Program-made: the position numbers and the translations under genes
Part shown: piece by piece, positions 42,985 through 53,599 of the stretch
Numbering within the stretch: the first letter of the stretch is position 1
Layout: every line of letters begins with the position of its first letter
NCBI GenBank assembly: GCA_032158295.1
Contig: CM063255.1
Coordinates: 16,706,094-16,770,093, forward strand
Reading direction: 5' to 3'
Source: Pycnopodia helianthoides
Taxonomy: Eukaryota > Echinodermata > Asteroidea > Forcipulatida > Asteriidae
Length of the DNA: 64,000 nt
The notes under the pieces: model-generated
The model's database searches: none
What the model was told of the DNA's origin: nothing
What the model saw: only the letters and a program-made list of their open reading frames with translations

Positions 42985-45900
42985 GTCAGTATATTCAACC
43001 TGTGTTGCAACAATCCCAAAATCTCCAAACTGTCTTCAAAATTGTAACTATTAAAAGCCAGAAAAAACTCAAGTGTAACGACGAAAGTAAACAAGATTTA
43101 CACATATCAATTTTACACTAACAAATTTGATTAAAAACGCTGGATGGTTTTACAATCAATAATGATTGTATACAATCAGAACAAGAAAATCTGACAGATT
43201 TGAAGCTGGCACCAGGAGCTAAACTCTACACTCAGACACTTGACTAAGAAACACAGAAACACTGTGAATATTAATATACACACTGATGAGCAAATGGGAT
43301 TCACAACACCTTCTGTATTGTACGTAGGTCTTCCTCACATTGCATGAATTTGCCGAAAAACAAATTGATTTACTGATTTTCTGGATTCTCAAAAGAAACC
43401 TGTTGGAGAGTAAACCACCACAAACCATGCACAATTCCCAAGTTCATCTCCAGCGATTATCAAAAGCCTTTAGGAAATGCATTTAACTAATTTTGAAAGC
43501 TTTTGAATCTCTTTTCTCATTTGATTTACAAATGCATTGTGTATTTAATCTACAGGCCTACAAAGATCACACTTACGTGAATGTCTTCAATTATCCAGAG
43601 TACAAATCGAAACATCCAATATGTACTGTTGCTCTCACCCAAAAGGATGAAGCAACTGAGATCAAGGCAGAGCCAAACCCAAGACGACAGATACCTTGCA
43701 AAGATGATTCGGAAGAGCCCCTGTCATCAGACTCCCTGGAGCAAAAGCAATATCAAAGAGGCATTGATGATCTCACCCAAAAGGACATAGCAACTGAGAT
43801 GTCAGCTCTCAATATCAAGAAAATACAACAACCAAGACAGCAAACACCTCGGGAAAAGATGCCTGAATTTGAAGAACCCTCGACAAATCCCATAGAGCAG
43901 AAGCAACATCAAACAAACACTGCTAAACTCACTCAAAGGAATGAAGCAAATAAGATGTCAACTCCAAAGATCAAGCCAAAGCCAACAGAAAAACAACAGA
44001 CACCTTACAAAGCGATACCAGAAGTTAACGAGCCCATGGAGCAACAGCAAAATCAAAGATGTACAGATGATCTCCTGGAACCACTGGAACCACTATATAC
44101 TAATTGTGAAAAACCAGATGACGAAACAAGACTAAAAAAAACTCATTATGTAAAGTTACAAAACTGGTTCTCAGTGTCAGGCAATGGTGATACTACCACA
44201 GCTAGAGATTGGGAAAGTGACACTCTAGCTGTGCAGACAACAGTTCCATCGGTCAGTATATTCAACCTGTGTTGCAACAATCCCAAAATCTCCAAACTGT
44301 CTTCAAAATTGTAACTATTAAAAGCCAGAAAAAACTCAAGTGTAACGACGAAAGTAAACAAGATTTACACATATCAATTTTACACTAACAAATTTGATTA
44401 AAAACGCTGGATGGTTTTACAATCAATAATGATTGTATACAATCAGAACAAGAAAATCTGACAGATTTGAAGCTGGCACCAGGAGCTAAACTCTACACTC
44501 AGACACTTGACTAAGAAACACAGAAACACTGTGAATATTAATATACACACTGATGAGCAAATGGGATTCACAACACCTTCTGTATTGTACGTAGGTCTTC
44601 CTCACATTGCATGAATTTGCCGAAAAACAAATTGATTTACTGATTTTCTGGATTCTCAAAAGAAACCTGTTGGAGAGTAAACCACCACAAACCATGCACA
44701 ATTCCCAAGTTCATCTCCAGCGATTATCAAAAGCCTTTAGGAAATGCATTTAACTAATTTTGAAAGCTTTTGAATCTCTTTTCTCATTTGATTTACAAAT
44801 GCATTGTGTATTTAATCTACAGGCCTACAAAGATCACACTTACGTGAATGTCTTCAATTATCCAGAGTACAAATCGAAACATCCAATATGTACTGTTGCT
44901 CTCACCCAAAAGGATGAAGCAACTGAGATCAAGGCAGAGCCAAACCCAAGACGACAGATACCTTGCAAAGATGATTCGGAAGAGCCCCTGTCATCAGACT
45001 CCCTGGAGCAAAAGCAATATCAAAGAGGCATTGATGATCTCACCCAAAAGGACATAGCAACTGAGATGTCAGCTCTCAATATCAAGAAAATACAACAACC
45101 AAGACAGCAAACACCTCGGGAAAAGATGCCTGAATTTGAAGAACCCTCGACAAATCCCATAGAGCAGAAGCAACATCAAACAAACACTGCTAAACTCACT
45201 CAAAGGAATGAAGCAAATAAGATGTCAACTCCAAAGATCAAGCCAAAGCCAACAGAAAAACAACAGACACCTTACAAAGCGATACCAGAAGTTAACGAGC
45301 CCATGGAGCAACAGCAAAATCAAAGATGTACAGATGATCTCACTCAAGTTGACAGAGCAACTGAGATGTCAGCTTCCATAATCAAGCCACAGCCAAAACC
45401 AAGACGATTACCTTGCAGAGAGATCCCTGAAGTTGATGTACCACTGAAAAACTCCAGGGAGAAAAAGCAACATCAAACATTTACTGATGATCTCACTCAA
45501 AGGGATGAAGCAACTGAGATGTCAGATAACATGATCAAGCCACAGCCAAAACCAAGAAGACATAAACCTTGCAGAGAGATCCCTGAAGTGAAAGAACCCT
45601 TCACAGACTCCATAGAGCAAAAGCAACATCAAAGATGTACTGATGGTCTCGCTCAAAAGAAAAAAACAACTGAAATGTCAGATAACATGATCAAGCCAAA
45701 GCCAAAACCAAGACGACAGATACCTTGCAGAGAGATCCCTGAAGTGAAAGAACCCTTGACAGACTCCAAAGAGCAAAAGCAACATCAAAGATGTACTGAT
45801 GATCTCGCTCAAATGGAAAGAGCAACTGAGATGTCAGATAACATGATTAAGCCACAGCCAAAACCAAGACGACAGATACCTTGCAGAGAGATCCCTGAAG

Positions 45901-48900
45901 TGAAAGAACCCTTGACAGACTCCATAGAGCAAAAGCAACATCAAAGACGTACTGATGGTCTCGCTCAAAAGAACATAGCAACTGAAATGTCAGATAACAT
46001 GTCCAAGCCACAGCCAAAACCAAGACGACAGATACCTTGCAGAGAGATCCCTGAAGTGAAAGAACCCTTGACAGACTCCAAAGAGCAAAAGCAACATCAA
46101 AGATGTACTGATGATCTCGCTCAAACGGACAGAGCAACTGAGATGTCAGAAAACATGATCAAGACAAAGACCACGCACAAACAACAGACATCTTACAAAG
46201 AGATCCCTGAAGTGAAAGAACCATTGAAAAACTCCATAGAGCAAAAGCAACATCAAAAATTTGTTGATGATCCTTCTAAAAGGTGCAGAGCAACTAAAAT
46301 GTCAGCTCCAAAGATCGCGCCAAAGCCCACACGAAAACAACAGACACCTTACAAAGAGATGCCTGAAGTTAAAGAACCCTCGACAAACTCCATGGAGCAA
46401 AAGCAACAACAAAAACATACTGATGATCTTTCTCTAAAGGACAAAGCAACTGACATGTCAGCTCCCATGATCCAACCAAAGCCCACACTTAAACAACATG
46501 ATCCTTCTAAAAGGTGCAGAGCAACTAAAATGTCAGCTCCAAAGATCGCGCCAAAGCCACACGAAAACAACAGACACCTCACAAAAAGAAACCTAAAGTT
46601 GAAGAACCCTTGTCAGATTCCATGGAACAAAAGCAACAACAAAAACACTCTGATGATCTCTCTCAGAAGGACAAAGCAACTGAGATACCTGAAATTGAAG
46701 AACACCTGGTGGAGTTCAAGGAGCAGTTGAAGCAGTTAAAGCATCAAGGATGCAGTGACATTACCAGCAAGGTCGTTTCAACTTTCAATTTCACGGGACG
46801 CATGATGGACAAGAAAGGCGGATGCTTACAGCTGAAAAGACATGGTGTGATGCTCTACATACCACCTAATGCTCTTGGAGATGAGGCTCAGGAGATATTC
46901 ATCTATGTTCAACAGAACTTGCAGTCGACGCACCAAACTGTGAAGGACGGCTTTGTTTCACCCATTGTTCATTGCGGAACCTCTGGGCTCAAGTTCAACA
47001 TTCCCGTCATTCTGACCTTCCCTGTCCATGTCGAAGATCCTTCTCAATGGGAGTTGAAGGGGGTCTGTCAAGATTCTTCACTGAAACCATGGACAGACTG
47101 CTCAAGTAATACCATGCTGCTGGATGGCAACCTTTGCACGGTAGTTGGTGATCATTTTACAGGATTTGGTGTGGCTGGCCGTCCCACAGTATCACAAGCT
47201 TCTTGTGTGCTACCGCTAAGAGTCGGGGTCTTCATACCAAGGAATGATGGCATAGATCCAGTGCATGGTTGTCTGCAGTTACGAGTTCGAACCTGGGATG
47301 AATCTCAACAGACATGTAAAGTACGTTGTTTAAAAACAAAGTATAGAAATAAATACCGCAAAAACCACAAACGGTCCGATTACCCAAGTATAAAGCCAAC
47401 ATCAGTCTTTCTAAAGTTTTTATTTAATATTAAATCGTTGCATCAGTGCAAACAAGGTTGTCAGTTTGGTCAAAAGGTCAAACATGTGTATCTTGCACAC
47501 ACTTCATCATTTCTCATTCCACTTTGTTTTGTGCTTAGAGGCCATTCAGAGTAATCAACTTTTTAAAATGTTGATATTTTTCGAAATTGTTTTCACTACT
47601 CAATTACTTTCAGTATATTAAAGATGCTGAAGAGAACAGCACAGCAATGGACACCCAGCGTCGACTGTTCCTTAATACCGATGAAGGTCAAAACAACGAT
47701 GTGTTTGTTGAGATCCTGAGGCTGAATGAACAGTGGAGATTATCTGACAGAACACCAATACAGGCAAGAGTTTAGATGTTCTGATAGAGTAGTACTCAAT
47801 TCGGGAGTATATTAATCCTCAAATTGCACTGTCATTGTATTGGCACTTCCATGAACGCAAAACAATTATTTCTGAATTAACACTCCAATGCATATCTGTG
47901 TTGAGCGTAAAAACTTAACATCAAGTTCAATTTTTAAACAGCTTCAAAGGAAAAGTACACCCATAGGTGTTTGAAACGGGGTGTGTGGGTTTTTCATTCA
48001 TCTTTTTTCTCTCACTACAACGTGAAAGTTTGGTTGGATTGTGAGTTTACTGAAGACCAGAGGATGGGAATGAACTAAACCCAATAAGAAATGGTGTACA
48101 TACATACATACACGTATAATCCCAAAGAAAAAATGCTGTATCAATATCTGTTTCCATTTAATAAGGGCTGGAAATTAACACTAGACCGCAGGCCCGAGCC
48201 CAGTGATTTAAGCGTCGGGCTAGTAAACTCACGACCAAAGAAGTCTGTTGGTCTAATGTTTTTCAGTTGATTAATAATATCTCATTGCCTAATACGTTTG
48301 TAAAAAAAAATGTGACTATGAATCTGATCAGTATCTTTCAATTCTGTTGAATATTGAAGTACATTAACACATAAGACAAATGAGATAGATCTTCTCTATA
48401 AGTGCTTCTTCAACTCATTTTGATTCTGATCTTGTAAGAAAAACTCTGGTCCAGTAAAATGTTTGAGCTACAAGCCCTGCTGTCTTGTGGATTTCCAAGC
48501 CCCCCCCCCAACGTACATTCTTGAAGACTATTTTGACCAAACAAAATGAACTGTTTCCGATTTAATTTACAAACCACAGGTTCTGCCGCTGCGCCGATTT
48601 CGATTGGACACTCGTGTGGATGAGTCGTGCACTTTTAATTTGAAACCGCTCCCCCAGAATGATGCTGCAAATCATGAACACGCTGATAACATGCAGCTTG
48701 AATGTGACATCAGAGTGTGTCAAGGGTCAGATGAAACGTCTGCAGTAGTCATCAGGGCATTTCATGAGATTGCAAAAAGACCTGTCAATAGGGTATATGT
48801 GTTTTAAATGATTTGATTATCGTTAATTATCCCCAAAGTGTTAGTGGAATATTGCAAAATATACACTTCTGCTTCCCACAATGCAATGTAATCCTTTTCA

Positions 48901-51900
48901 GGAACCAGTGAACATATGTGAACATATTATGTACAACATTTAAAACTAACATACAAAACGACTCAAATGGGCATAAACTAAAAGAGTAAGGTCTATGAGA
49001 AGTCCGGTCACACAAAAGTTTTTAAACTCGCTTTTAAAGACTTATACCATGTGACAGCCTTTTAGCCAATCAGGATGGAGAATCACTAAAAGGTACGCTA
49101 AAATAAACCATTGTTCTCCAAACCAAAAGACCACTTAGTGTTTTGATCACTGGCTGAGTCAGTGCTTCTCACAGCTGCTACACGCATGGCTATCACAAGT
49201 TTTCAAAATAGTAAAGGTCTAACAGGGACAGCTACACTGCAGTTTTTCGAGCAAGACATCCTCCCACCACCTCCTACAGTACAACTTGTTAACTATTTTT
49301 CTAGCTTTTGTATTGATTTGTAAACATAATGCTCACATTTTGGGTGGTAACCAAGCACTGTATAATGATAATCAGACAACAAGACTAGCCCATTCTAAGA
49401 CATGTAAGATAGCCAGGGCTTGATTTCACAAAGAGCTAAGGTTGATCTTGAAGGGGCACATTGGCTTCAAATCTCTCAAAAAAGTTTGCTGTTTGGAATT
49501 GCTCGGTTTAAAAAAAAAAGAGTTGTTCATGCACAAAAACACACACAGTGTGTTGTAATTTGTGATTAAAAAACATAAATCTGCCTCTTGAAATACAACC
49601 AGCGGAACATGGGTCCAAAATTTTGTTATACAAAATAGCAGAACATGTTCTGTCATGAACTTACACAAAACCACACAATTTCAAGGGATATTTATGTGAA
49701 TTATTATATTGTACTGGTCCTCAGTTATTTTGGCCAGCCGACCACTGTTATGGTAGAACATTGATTCAAAAGCGAATGTCCTAAAGTGCTAAATTACTTC
49801 ACACATCTGGTGAGGAGAGGCTTTGTTGAATCCTAGAATGACCAGTTATTAGGCCTGCTGCCATCACTGTAACTAACAAAATATGCATTGTAATTTAATT
49901 CACAGAACCAGCGGGGAAGGTTTAGAATGTTGGCGACAGCTGCAGATGATTCCAACTCTATGACAAAACAACAGTACGAGGAGCTCTGCGCAAGGCATCA
50001 CAGGGACCTGGAGCATGCAGGGCAAAATGCTCCAACACAATGCACTGATGCGGGTAGGACCAGTCCGTTGGGGTCTCAACCAAACCATCCCACAGGGGAA
50101 AACTATGGGCACGAAGTCCAACAAAGTGATGGGACAGAGGCTAGAAATGACCAACGGTCTCAATGTCAAGAAAGTCAAGCCACAGGAGGAATTGACCAAA
50201 TGGATACGCTGCCTCAAAACCGAAAAAGACCAAAACAGTTGAATGACAAAACATGCATCCCCATGAGCAAAAATAACCAGACCCCAAAAATAAACCCACA
50301 GTCTGATCCACAAAAAAACCAGCCATCAGAATGCAAACATAAAACTAATGGTAATCCTGAATATTCTCATATGGGTTATAACAACCCAGATGGGAATAGT
50401 ACCACTCCATTACACTTTCAACCAAATCTGCTCCCAGGGTCTGATCCACAAGTTGAAAAAGAAGGCAAACATGAAACTGATGGTAAGCATGAGGGCATTT
50501 CCACGGTAACTCGCGTTACATTTAATGGGTAGTTCCATGAGTGTTTGGGCTGGTATTCTTTTATTTTGAGGTCAGATAAATAGAATTTCTCTGAGGAACA
50601 TTATTGAGTTATGATTAACAACACCCCCCAAAAAAAATTTAAAAACATCTTTTGTCTGCTTTTGGCAACACCTTTATTTTCGGTAACTCATGTTACATAG
50701 AAAGGACATGCATAAAAACACATCAGCTATGTTTTCAAATTCTCCTCAAACTGGGCAACCCTGATGGAAACTTTTCTGTGTTTCTATGACATAGGCAAGT
50801 ATGATGCATGATTACATTCAAATAATAACAAAACAATTGATAACAAATCAGAAAGGACCTATCATGTTGGTAAATCGCGTTACGGTAACTCGCGTTACAG
50901 CTTGTCTGCGAAAAAACAATGCCTCATTTCATGCATATCTTAAGTTCATGTCAAGTTTGCAACATGTACTACATATTAAAAACAAATTGGTAACAAGTAC
51001 TTATGTAACTACTAACTCACTCATCCAGCTACACACTGGCATACATGTCCGTACATTCAATATGTATGGTGCACGTACAACTTATGTACATATGTTGTGA
51101 ACAAAATGTTGGATGCATCCAGTATGATTCCATTGGATATTCTGACCAGCTGTACACTACACTTACAAAAGTAAATGGAAAGAAATCGCTGATTTCCAGA
51201 AAAGGTAAATGATCTACATGTGCTCATTGTTTCATTTGAAATCTTTAATGTCCTGTAAATGTTCATCTGTAAAGTCTCAAAACTTGGTTGAAAACTTGTA
51301 GTGGCAGCGATTGTTGGCTATGTCTGGCTTCTCCAGCTTCTCGTGGTATTTGCACAGGCAAACATTATGGGGTAGTTTGCTGCTAAGGAGAACATGCTTT
51401 GGGCGCAGTTCAGCAAATATAAAAACTTTTCGACCTACCGACCCAATTTTAATTACAAGTAATTGGAAACAGAACCCTTTTATTGTTTAGCCTGATTTGA
51501 AACTTTAAAATTTGTGATGCAGAGTCTTTTTTGTGAAAATAATGAAATTTTGTGAAAATAATGAAATTTTTCGGCGGTAGCTTTCAGAGCACGCGGGTGG
51601 TGGACGCAAATCTATAATTTTTTGTGGGTAAGTCTGCGTAAATGCTGCCCTCTTTTGTTTTAGTTCAGTTATATTACATATAGTTACAATACATTAAGCC
51701 CGAAAACACACATGGGCCATACATTTGTATTGAAAAACTGCATCAAACTGGTGGTAACTCGCGTTACCTATGGTAACTCGCGTTACATGGTAACTCGTGT
51801 TACAGACTTTAGATGCTTATTTTTTAAATATTGGGATGAATTAGCAGAAAATGGCATCATTGGTAGTTAAAGTATTGGGTTTAATTAGAAAATAATGAAT

Positions 51901-53598
51901 CTCACCATTTTATTTACTCCAGAAAAATTATTAGAGGAAAAAGTAGGTGTTTTGGTAACTCGCGTTACAATGTCATTAATGCATAATATTCCTAAGCGTA
52001 GAATTAAGTAGCGATGAAATAAACTTTCTTTCTGGGCAGGGAAGAATCATGACTTATAACAATATAATTAATCATTTAGCTTGGATTTGTTCCATTATTT
52101 ACTTTGAAATATCATATCATTTCTAATAACCATTTTTTCGTGGATTTTTTGCACAAATTGTCCTTAAAACAATTTGGGTCATATTTTGAAAAATCTTAAA
52201 GCTTTAAAAAAAAAAATTCACAATGCAAAACTTGAACTCATACATAAATAAATTGTAGTGCCTAAACTTTCATTTCTTACAGTTGAAATTTTCATGTCAT
52301 GTCCACCTTTCCATGGAATTGCCCATGAATGTTCTCATATGGGTTATAAAAACCCAGATGTGATTAGTACCACTCCATTACACTTTCAACCAATTCAGAT
52401 CCCAGGGTCTGATCCACAAGATGAAGAAAAAGGCAAACATGAAACTGATGGCAAGCATGACTGTTCTCATATTGGTTATAACAACCCAGATGTGATTAGT
52501 ACCACTCCATTACACTTTCAACCAAATCAGATCCCAGGGTCAGATCAAACAAAATTGAAAGAAGAAGGCAAACATGAAGCTGATGGCAAGCATGAATGTT
52601 CTCATATCGTCACCGTTTTCACGAAGAGGCAATTTCTGAAAAAAAATATACATTTTGCAAACTGATGTTTAACATATTTTGAATGTATTGTTACTATTGA
52701 CATCAACATTTTCCCAAAGTTTCAAGTGATAAAACGTTAGCACAAGGCCCATTTTACCATACTATCATTTTTTACAGACACATTTAGATTTGCCATTTGT
52801 TACATTGAAATACATAGTGCTGGCACGGTGCCAAGAACGACTACTCTGTGTTTTTAGTTTTCACAAAGGGGAAAACTTGTATGACCTATAGAAATTTTAG
52901 TTTTCACAACAGACACTCCTCGTTTACGTATTGGTTTGTACACAACGCGCTGCACACAGACTATGTTTTGCAGTTTTCACGAAGAGACACTTGTGTTAAA
53001 CAGTTAATTACTCATTAATCAAACTAACTATAATTAAAACAGCAAAAGATTCGCATGATTTAAGATTTCCACTTTCATGCTTAGAAAAATGTCACAGTTT
53101 CATTGACAAACAGTGTCCAAAACAGTGTTTCAAAAACTTCAAACGCAGTTTTCTCCGAGCATGAAAGTTTTGTTGAATTGGCCTAAATTGCCTCTTCATG
53201 AAAACGGTGATGACATGGATCATAACAACCTGAATAGGAACAATAACACCCTACACTTTCAATCAAATCAGATCCTAGTCTGTCATTTTAGACCCTGGCC
53301 TGAAAGAACAAAGTAAAAAAACTATAGAGAAATCTTTTCCCAAAACTGGAAAAAATTGGGAAAGAAAAACAACACATCTGAACCTGATTCCCTTCAATTT
53401 GAGTTTGAAAATACCTTCACATCAAGTCACCTGAAAACAGGATCCCCTCTTAAGGAAACAATTATTTATCAGAGTCTACCTCCAGGGAGGGGTACAGATA
53501 ACAGTTCAGACTGACAAAAATGGCCCCAACTGGAGAGAATATTTTGGAATAGTTAAGCAGTCAGGTCTGTCCTTCAGCAATGGGTGGATAAAACCAAG
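42588..53598 (+). CDS. Repeat-array ZU5-UPA protein gene; eight putative exons
   Basis: Exons: 42,588-42,984 (ATG 42,667), 43,556-44,251, 44,823-47,320, 47,614-47,763, 48,580-48,792, 49,906-50,482, 52,283 to about 52,606, and a doubtful last one to 53,598. Phases agree through exon 7, provided one missing base in exon 3 is restored. The product has a unique N-terminus, more than a dozen 52-residue repeats rich in Lys, Gln, Pro and Arg, then a ZU5 domain, a UPA-type domain, a polar tail and a second repeat type (HMGYNNPD, TTPLHFQPN). ZU5-UPA pairs occur in UNC5, ankyrins and PIDD, where they bind partners or regulate a following death domain. I see no signal peptide, membrane helix or clear death domain, so an intracellular scaffold or signalling role is inferred. 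The true 5' end and the end of the gene are uncertain. Confidence 0.75.
42817..44083 (+). repeat. 1,267 bp tandem duplication, first copy
   Basis: Nearly identical to 44,084-45,341. Differences by eye are a handful of substitutions, such as LFSVSGNGDI versus WFSVSGNGDT. The unit spans the exon 1 tail, a whole intron and the front of the repeat exon. Confidence 0.95.
43556..44251 (+). CDS. ZU5-UPA gene exon 2 (fusion exon created by tandem duplication)
   Basis: Acceptor AATCTACAG, phase 0. It begins AYKDHTYVNVFNYPEYKSK, carries three 52-residue-type repeats, then joins in frame at 44,074-44,084 to a second copy of the exon 1 tail (LEPLEPLYTNCEKPDDE). It ends at the same GTCAGT donor. The exon therefore has a front like exon 3 and a back like exon 1. 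Confidence 0.75.
44084..45341 (+). repeat. 1,267 bp tandem duplication, second copy
   Basis: Same sequence offset by 1,267 bp. At the junction CTGGAACCAC is itself repeated (CTGGAACCACTGGAACCACT), a possible trace of the joining event. Confidence 0.95.
44823..47320 (+). CDS. ZU5-UPA gene exon 3 (repeat array, ZU5, start of UPA)
   Basis: A 2.5 kb exon. Up to about 46,650 it encodes some twelve repeats, typically ATEMSDNMIKPQPKPRRQIP followed by CREIPEVKEPLTDS and EQKQHQRCTDDL. The last repeats have lost one C (GCCACACG at about 46,555 versus GCCCACACG at about 46,315), which shifts the frame; the downstream frame opens at once in the expected register. After a short helical stretch (EEHLVEFKEQLKQLKHQ), ZU5 runs about 46,770-47,180 with KKGGCLQLKRHGVMLYIPP, SPIVHCGTSGLKF and PVILTFPVH. 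UPA begins at VLPLRVGVFIPRND and LRVRTWDE. Donor AAA/GTACGT. Confidence 0.85.
45330..46650 (+). repeat. Coding 156 bp (52-residue) tandem repeat
   Basis: Units spaced exactly 156 bp in the best-conserved part (GGTCTCGCTCAAA or GATCTCGCTCAAA at about 45,645, 45,801, 45,957 and 46,113). They become more diverged toward both ends. A 23-residue-shorter unit near 46,440-46,500 precedes a fresh copy of the unit starting DPSKRCRATKMS. The KPKPRR cores are PxxP-like basic motifs. Confidence 0.95.
47614..47763 (+). CDS. ZU5-UPA gene exon 4 (UPA middle)
   Basis: Acceptor TTACTTTCAG. Encodes YIKDAEENSTAMDTQRRLF, LNTDEGQNNDVFVEILRL and WRLSDRTPIQ, in phase 0 at both ends. It is followed by CAG/GCAAGA, a typical GC-type donor. 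If not spliced there, the frame stops after four more codons. Confidence 0.75.
48580..48792 (+). CDS. ZU5-UPA gene exon 5 (UPA end)
   Basis: Acceptor AAACCACAG, donor AGG/GTATAT, phase 0. Encodes VLPLRRFRLDTRVDESCTFN, LECDIRVCQGSDE and VVIRAFHEI. The CTF.L and C.IRV.Q pattern fits the last strands of UPA domains in UNC5-like proteins. Confidence 0.75.
49906..50482 (+). CDS. ZU5-UPA gene exon 6 (polar tail and first HFQPN repeat)
   Basis: Acceptor AATTCACAG, phase 0. Encodes NQRGRFRMLATAADDSNS, a helical stretch QQYEELCARHHRDLEHAG, a long Gln/Asn/Pro/Lys-rich region and one repeat (YSHMGYNNPDGNSTTPLHFQ, GSDPQVEKEGKHETDG). The donor is GATG/GTAAGC. It leaves one base, which matches the start of exon 7. 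Confidence 0.7.
50500..51975. promoter_or_regulatory. Cluster of eight GTAACTCGCGTTAC-like palindromes
   Basis: Sites at 50,506, 50,683, 50,870, 50,885, 51,754, 51,773, 51,790 and 51,956. Six are exactly GTAACTCGCGTTAC or differ by one base. Each has GTAAC and GTTAC half-sites separated by four bases, compatible with the GTNRC...GYNAC form of RFX X-boxes. All but the first lie deep in the intron after exon 6. Function is inference only. Confidence 0.5.
52283..52606 (+). CDS. ZU5-UPA gene exon 7 (two HFQPN repeats)
   Basis: Acceptor TTTCTTACAG. With one base carried from exon 6 it reads VEIFMSCPPFHGIAHE, then two 44-residue-type repeats (CSHMGYKNPDVISTTPLHFQ, GSDPQDEEKGKHETDGKH; CSHIGYNNPDVISTTPLHFQ). 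A third repeat starts (ECSHI) and is interrupted by the inserted element at 52,607. Reading through, the frame ends at 52,665 inside that element. Confidence 0.65.
52607..53213. mobile_element. Small DNA transposon inserted in a coding repeat
   Basis: The left end TCGTCACCGTTTTCACGAAG, then AGGCAATTT, is inverted at the right end (AAATTGCCTCTTCATGAAAA, then CGGTGATGA). The theme GTTTTCACgAAGrGaCA also recurs inside at about 52,856, 52,904 and 52,973. The repeat motif CSHI at the left and DHNNLNRNNN...LHFQSNQI at the right are two halves of one coding repeat. No clear target duplication. Confidence 0.7.
53214..53598 (+). pseudogene. Possible last exon of the ZU5-UPA gene, frame interrupted
   Basis: Starts with the right half of a split repeat (MDHNNLNRNNNTLHFQSNQI), reaches a TAA at 53,314, then continues open in the same frame (NYREIFSQNWKKLGKK, FEFENTFTSSHLKTG). 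One extra G near 53,495 (GGGAGGGGTAC) separates this from VQTDKNGPNWREYFGIVKQS and GLSFSNGWIKPS, which ends at a good GTACGT donor. Either a decaying exon or one spoiled by sequence error. I do not recognise the domain. Confidence 0.4.
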
Positions 53599-53599
53599 T

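Noticed and set aside
45847..46137. Long minus-strand frame of repeated units
   Set aside because: It is the antisense shadow of the coding 156 bp repeats of the ZU5-UPA gene.
53450..53598. Death domain in the GPNWREYFG segment
   Set aside because: The NWREYFG pattern is faintly like the DWR.LA core of death domains, but length and flanking helices do not fit.
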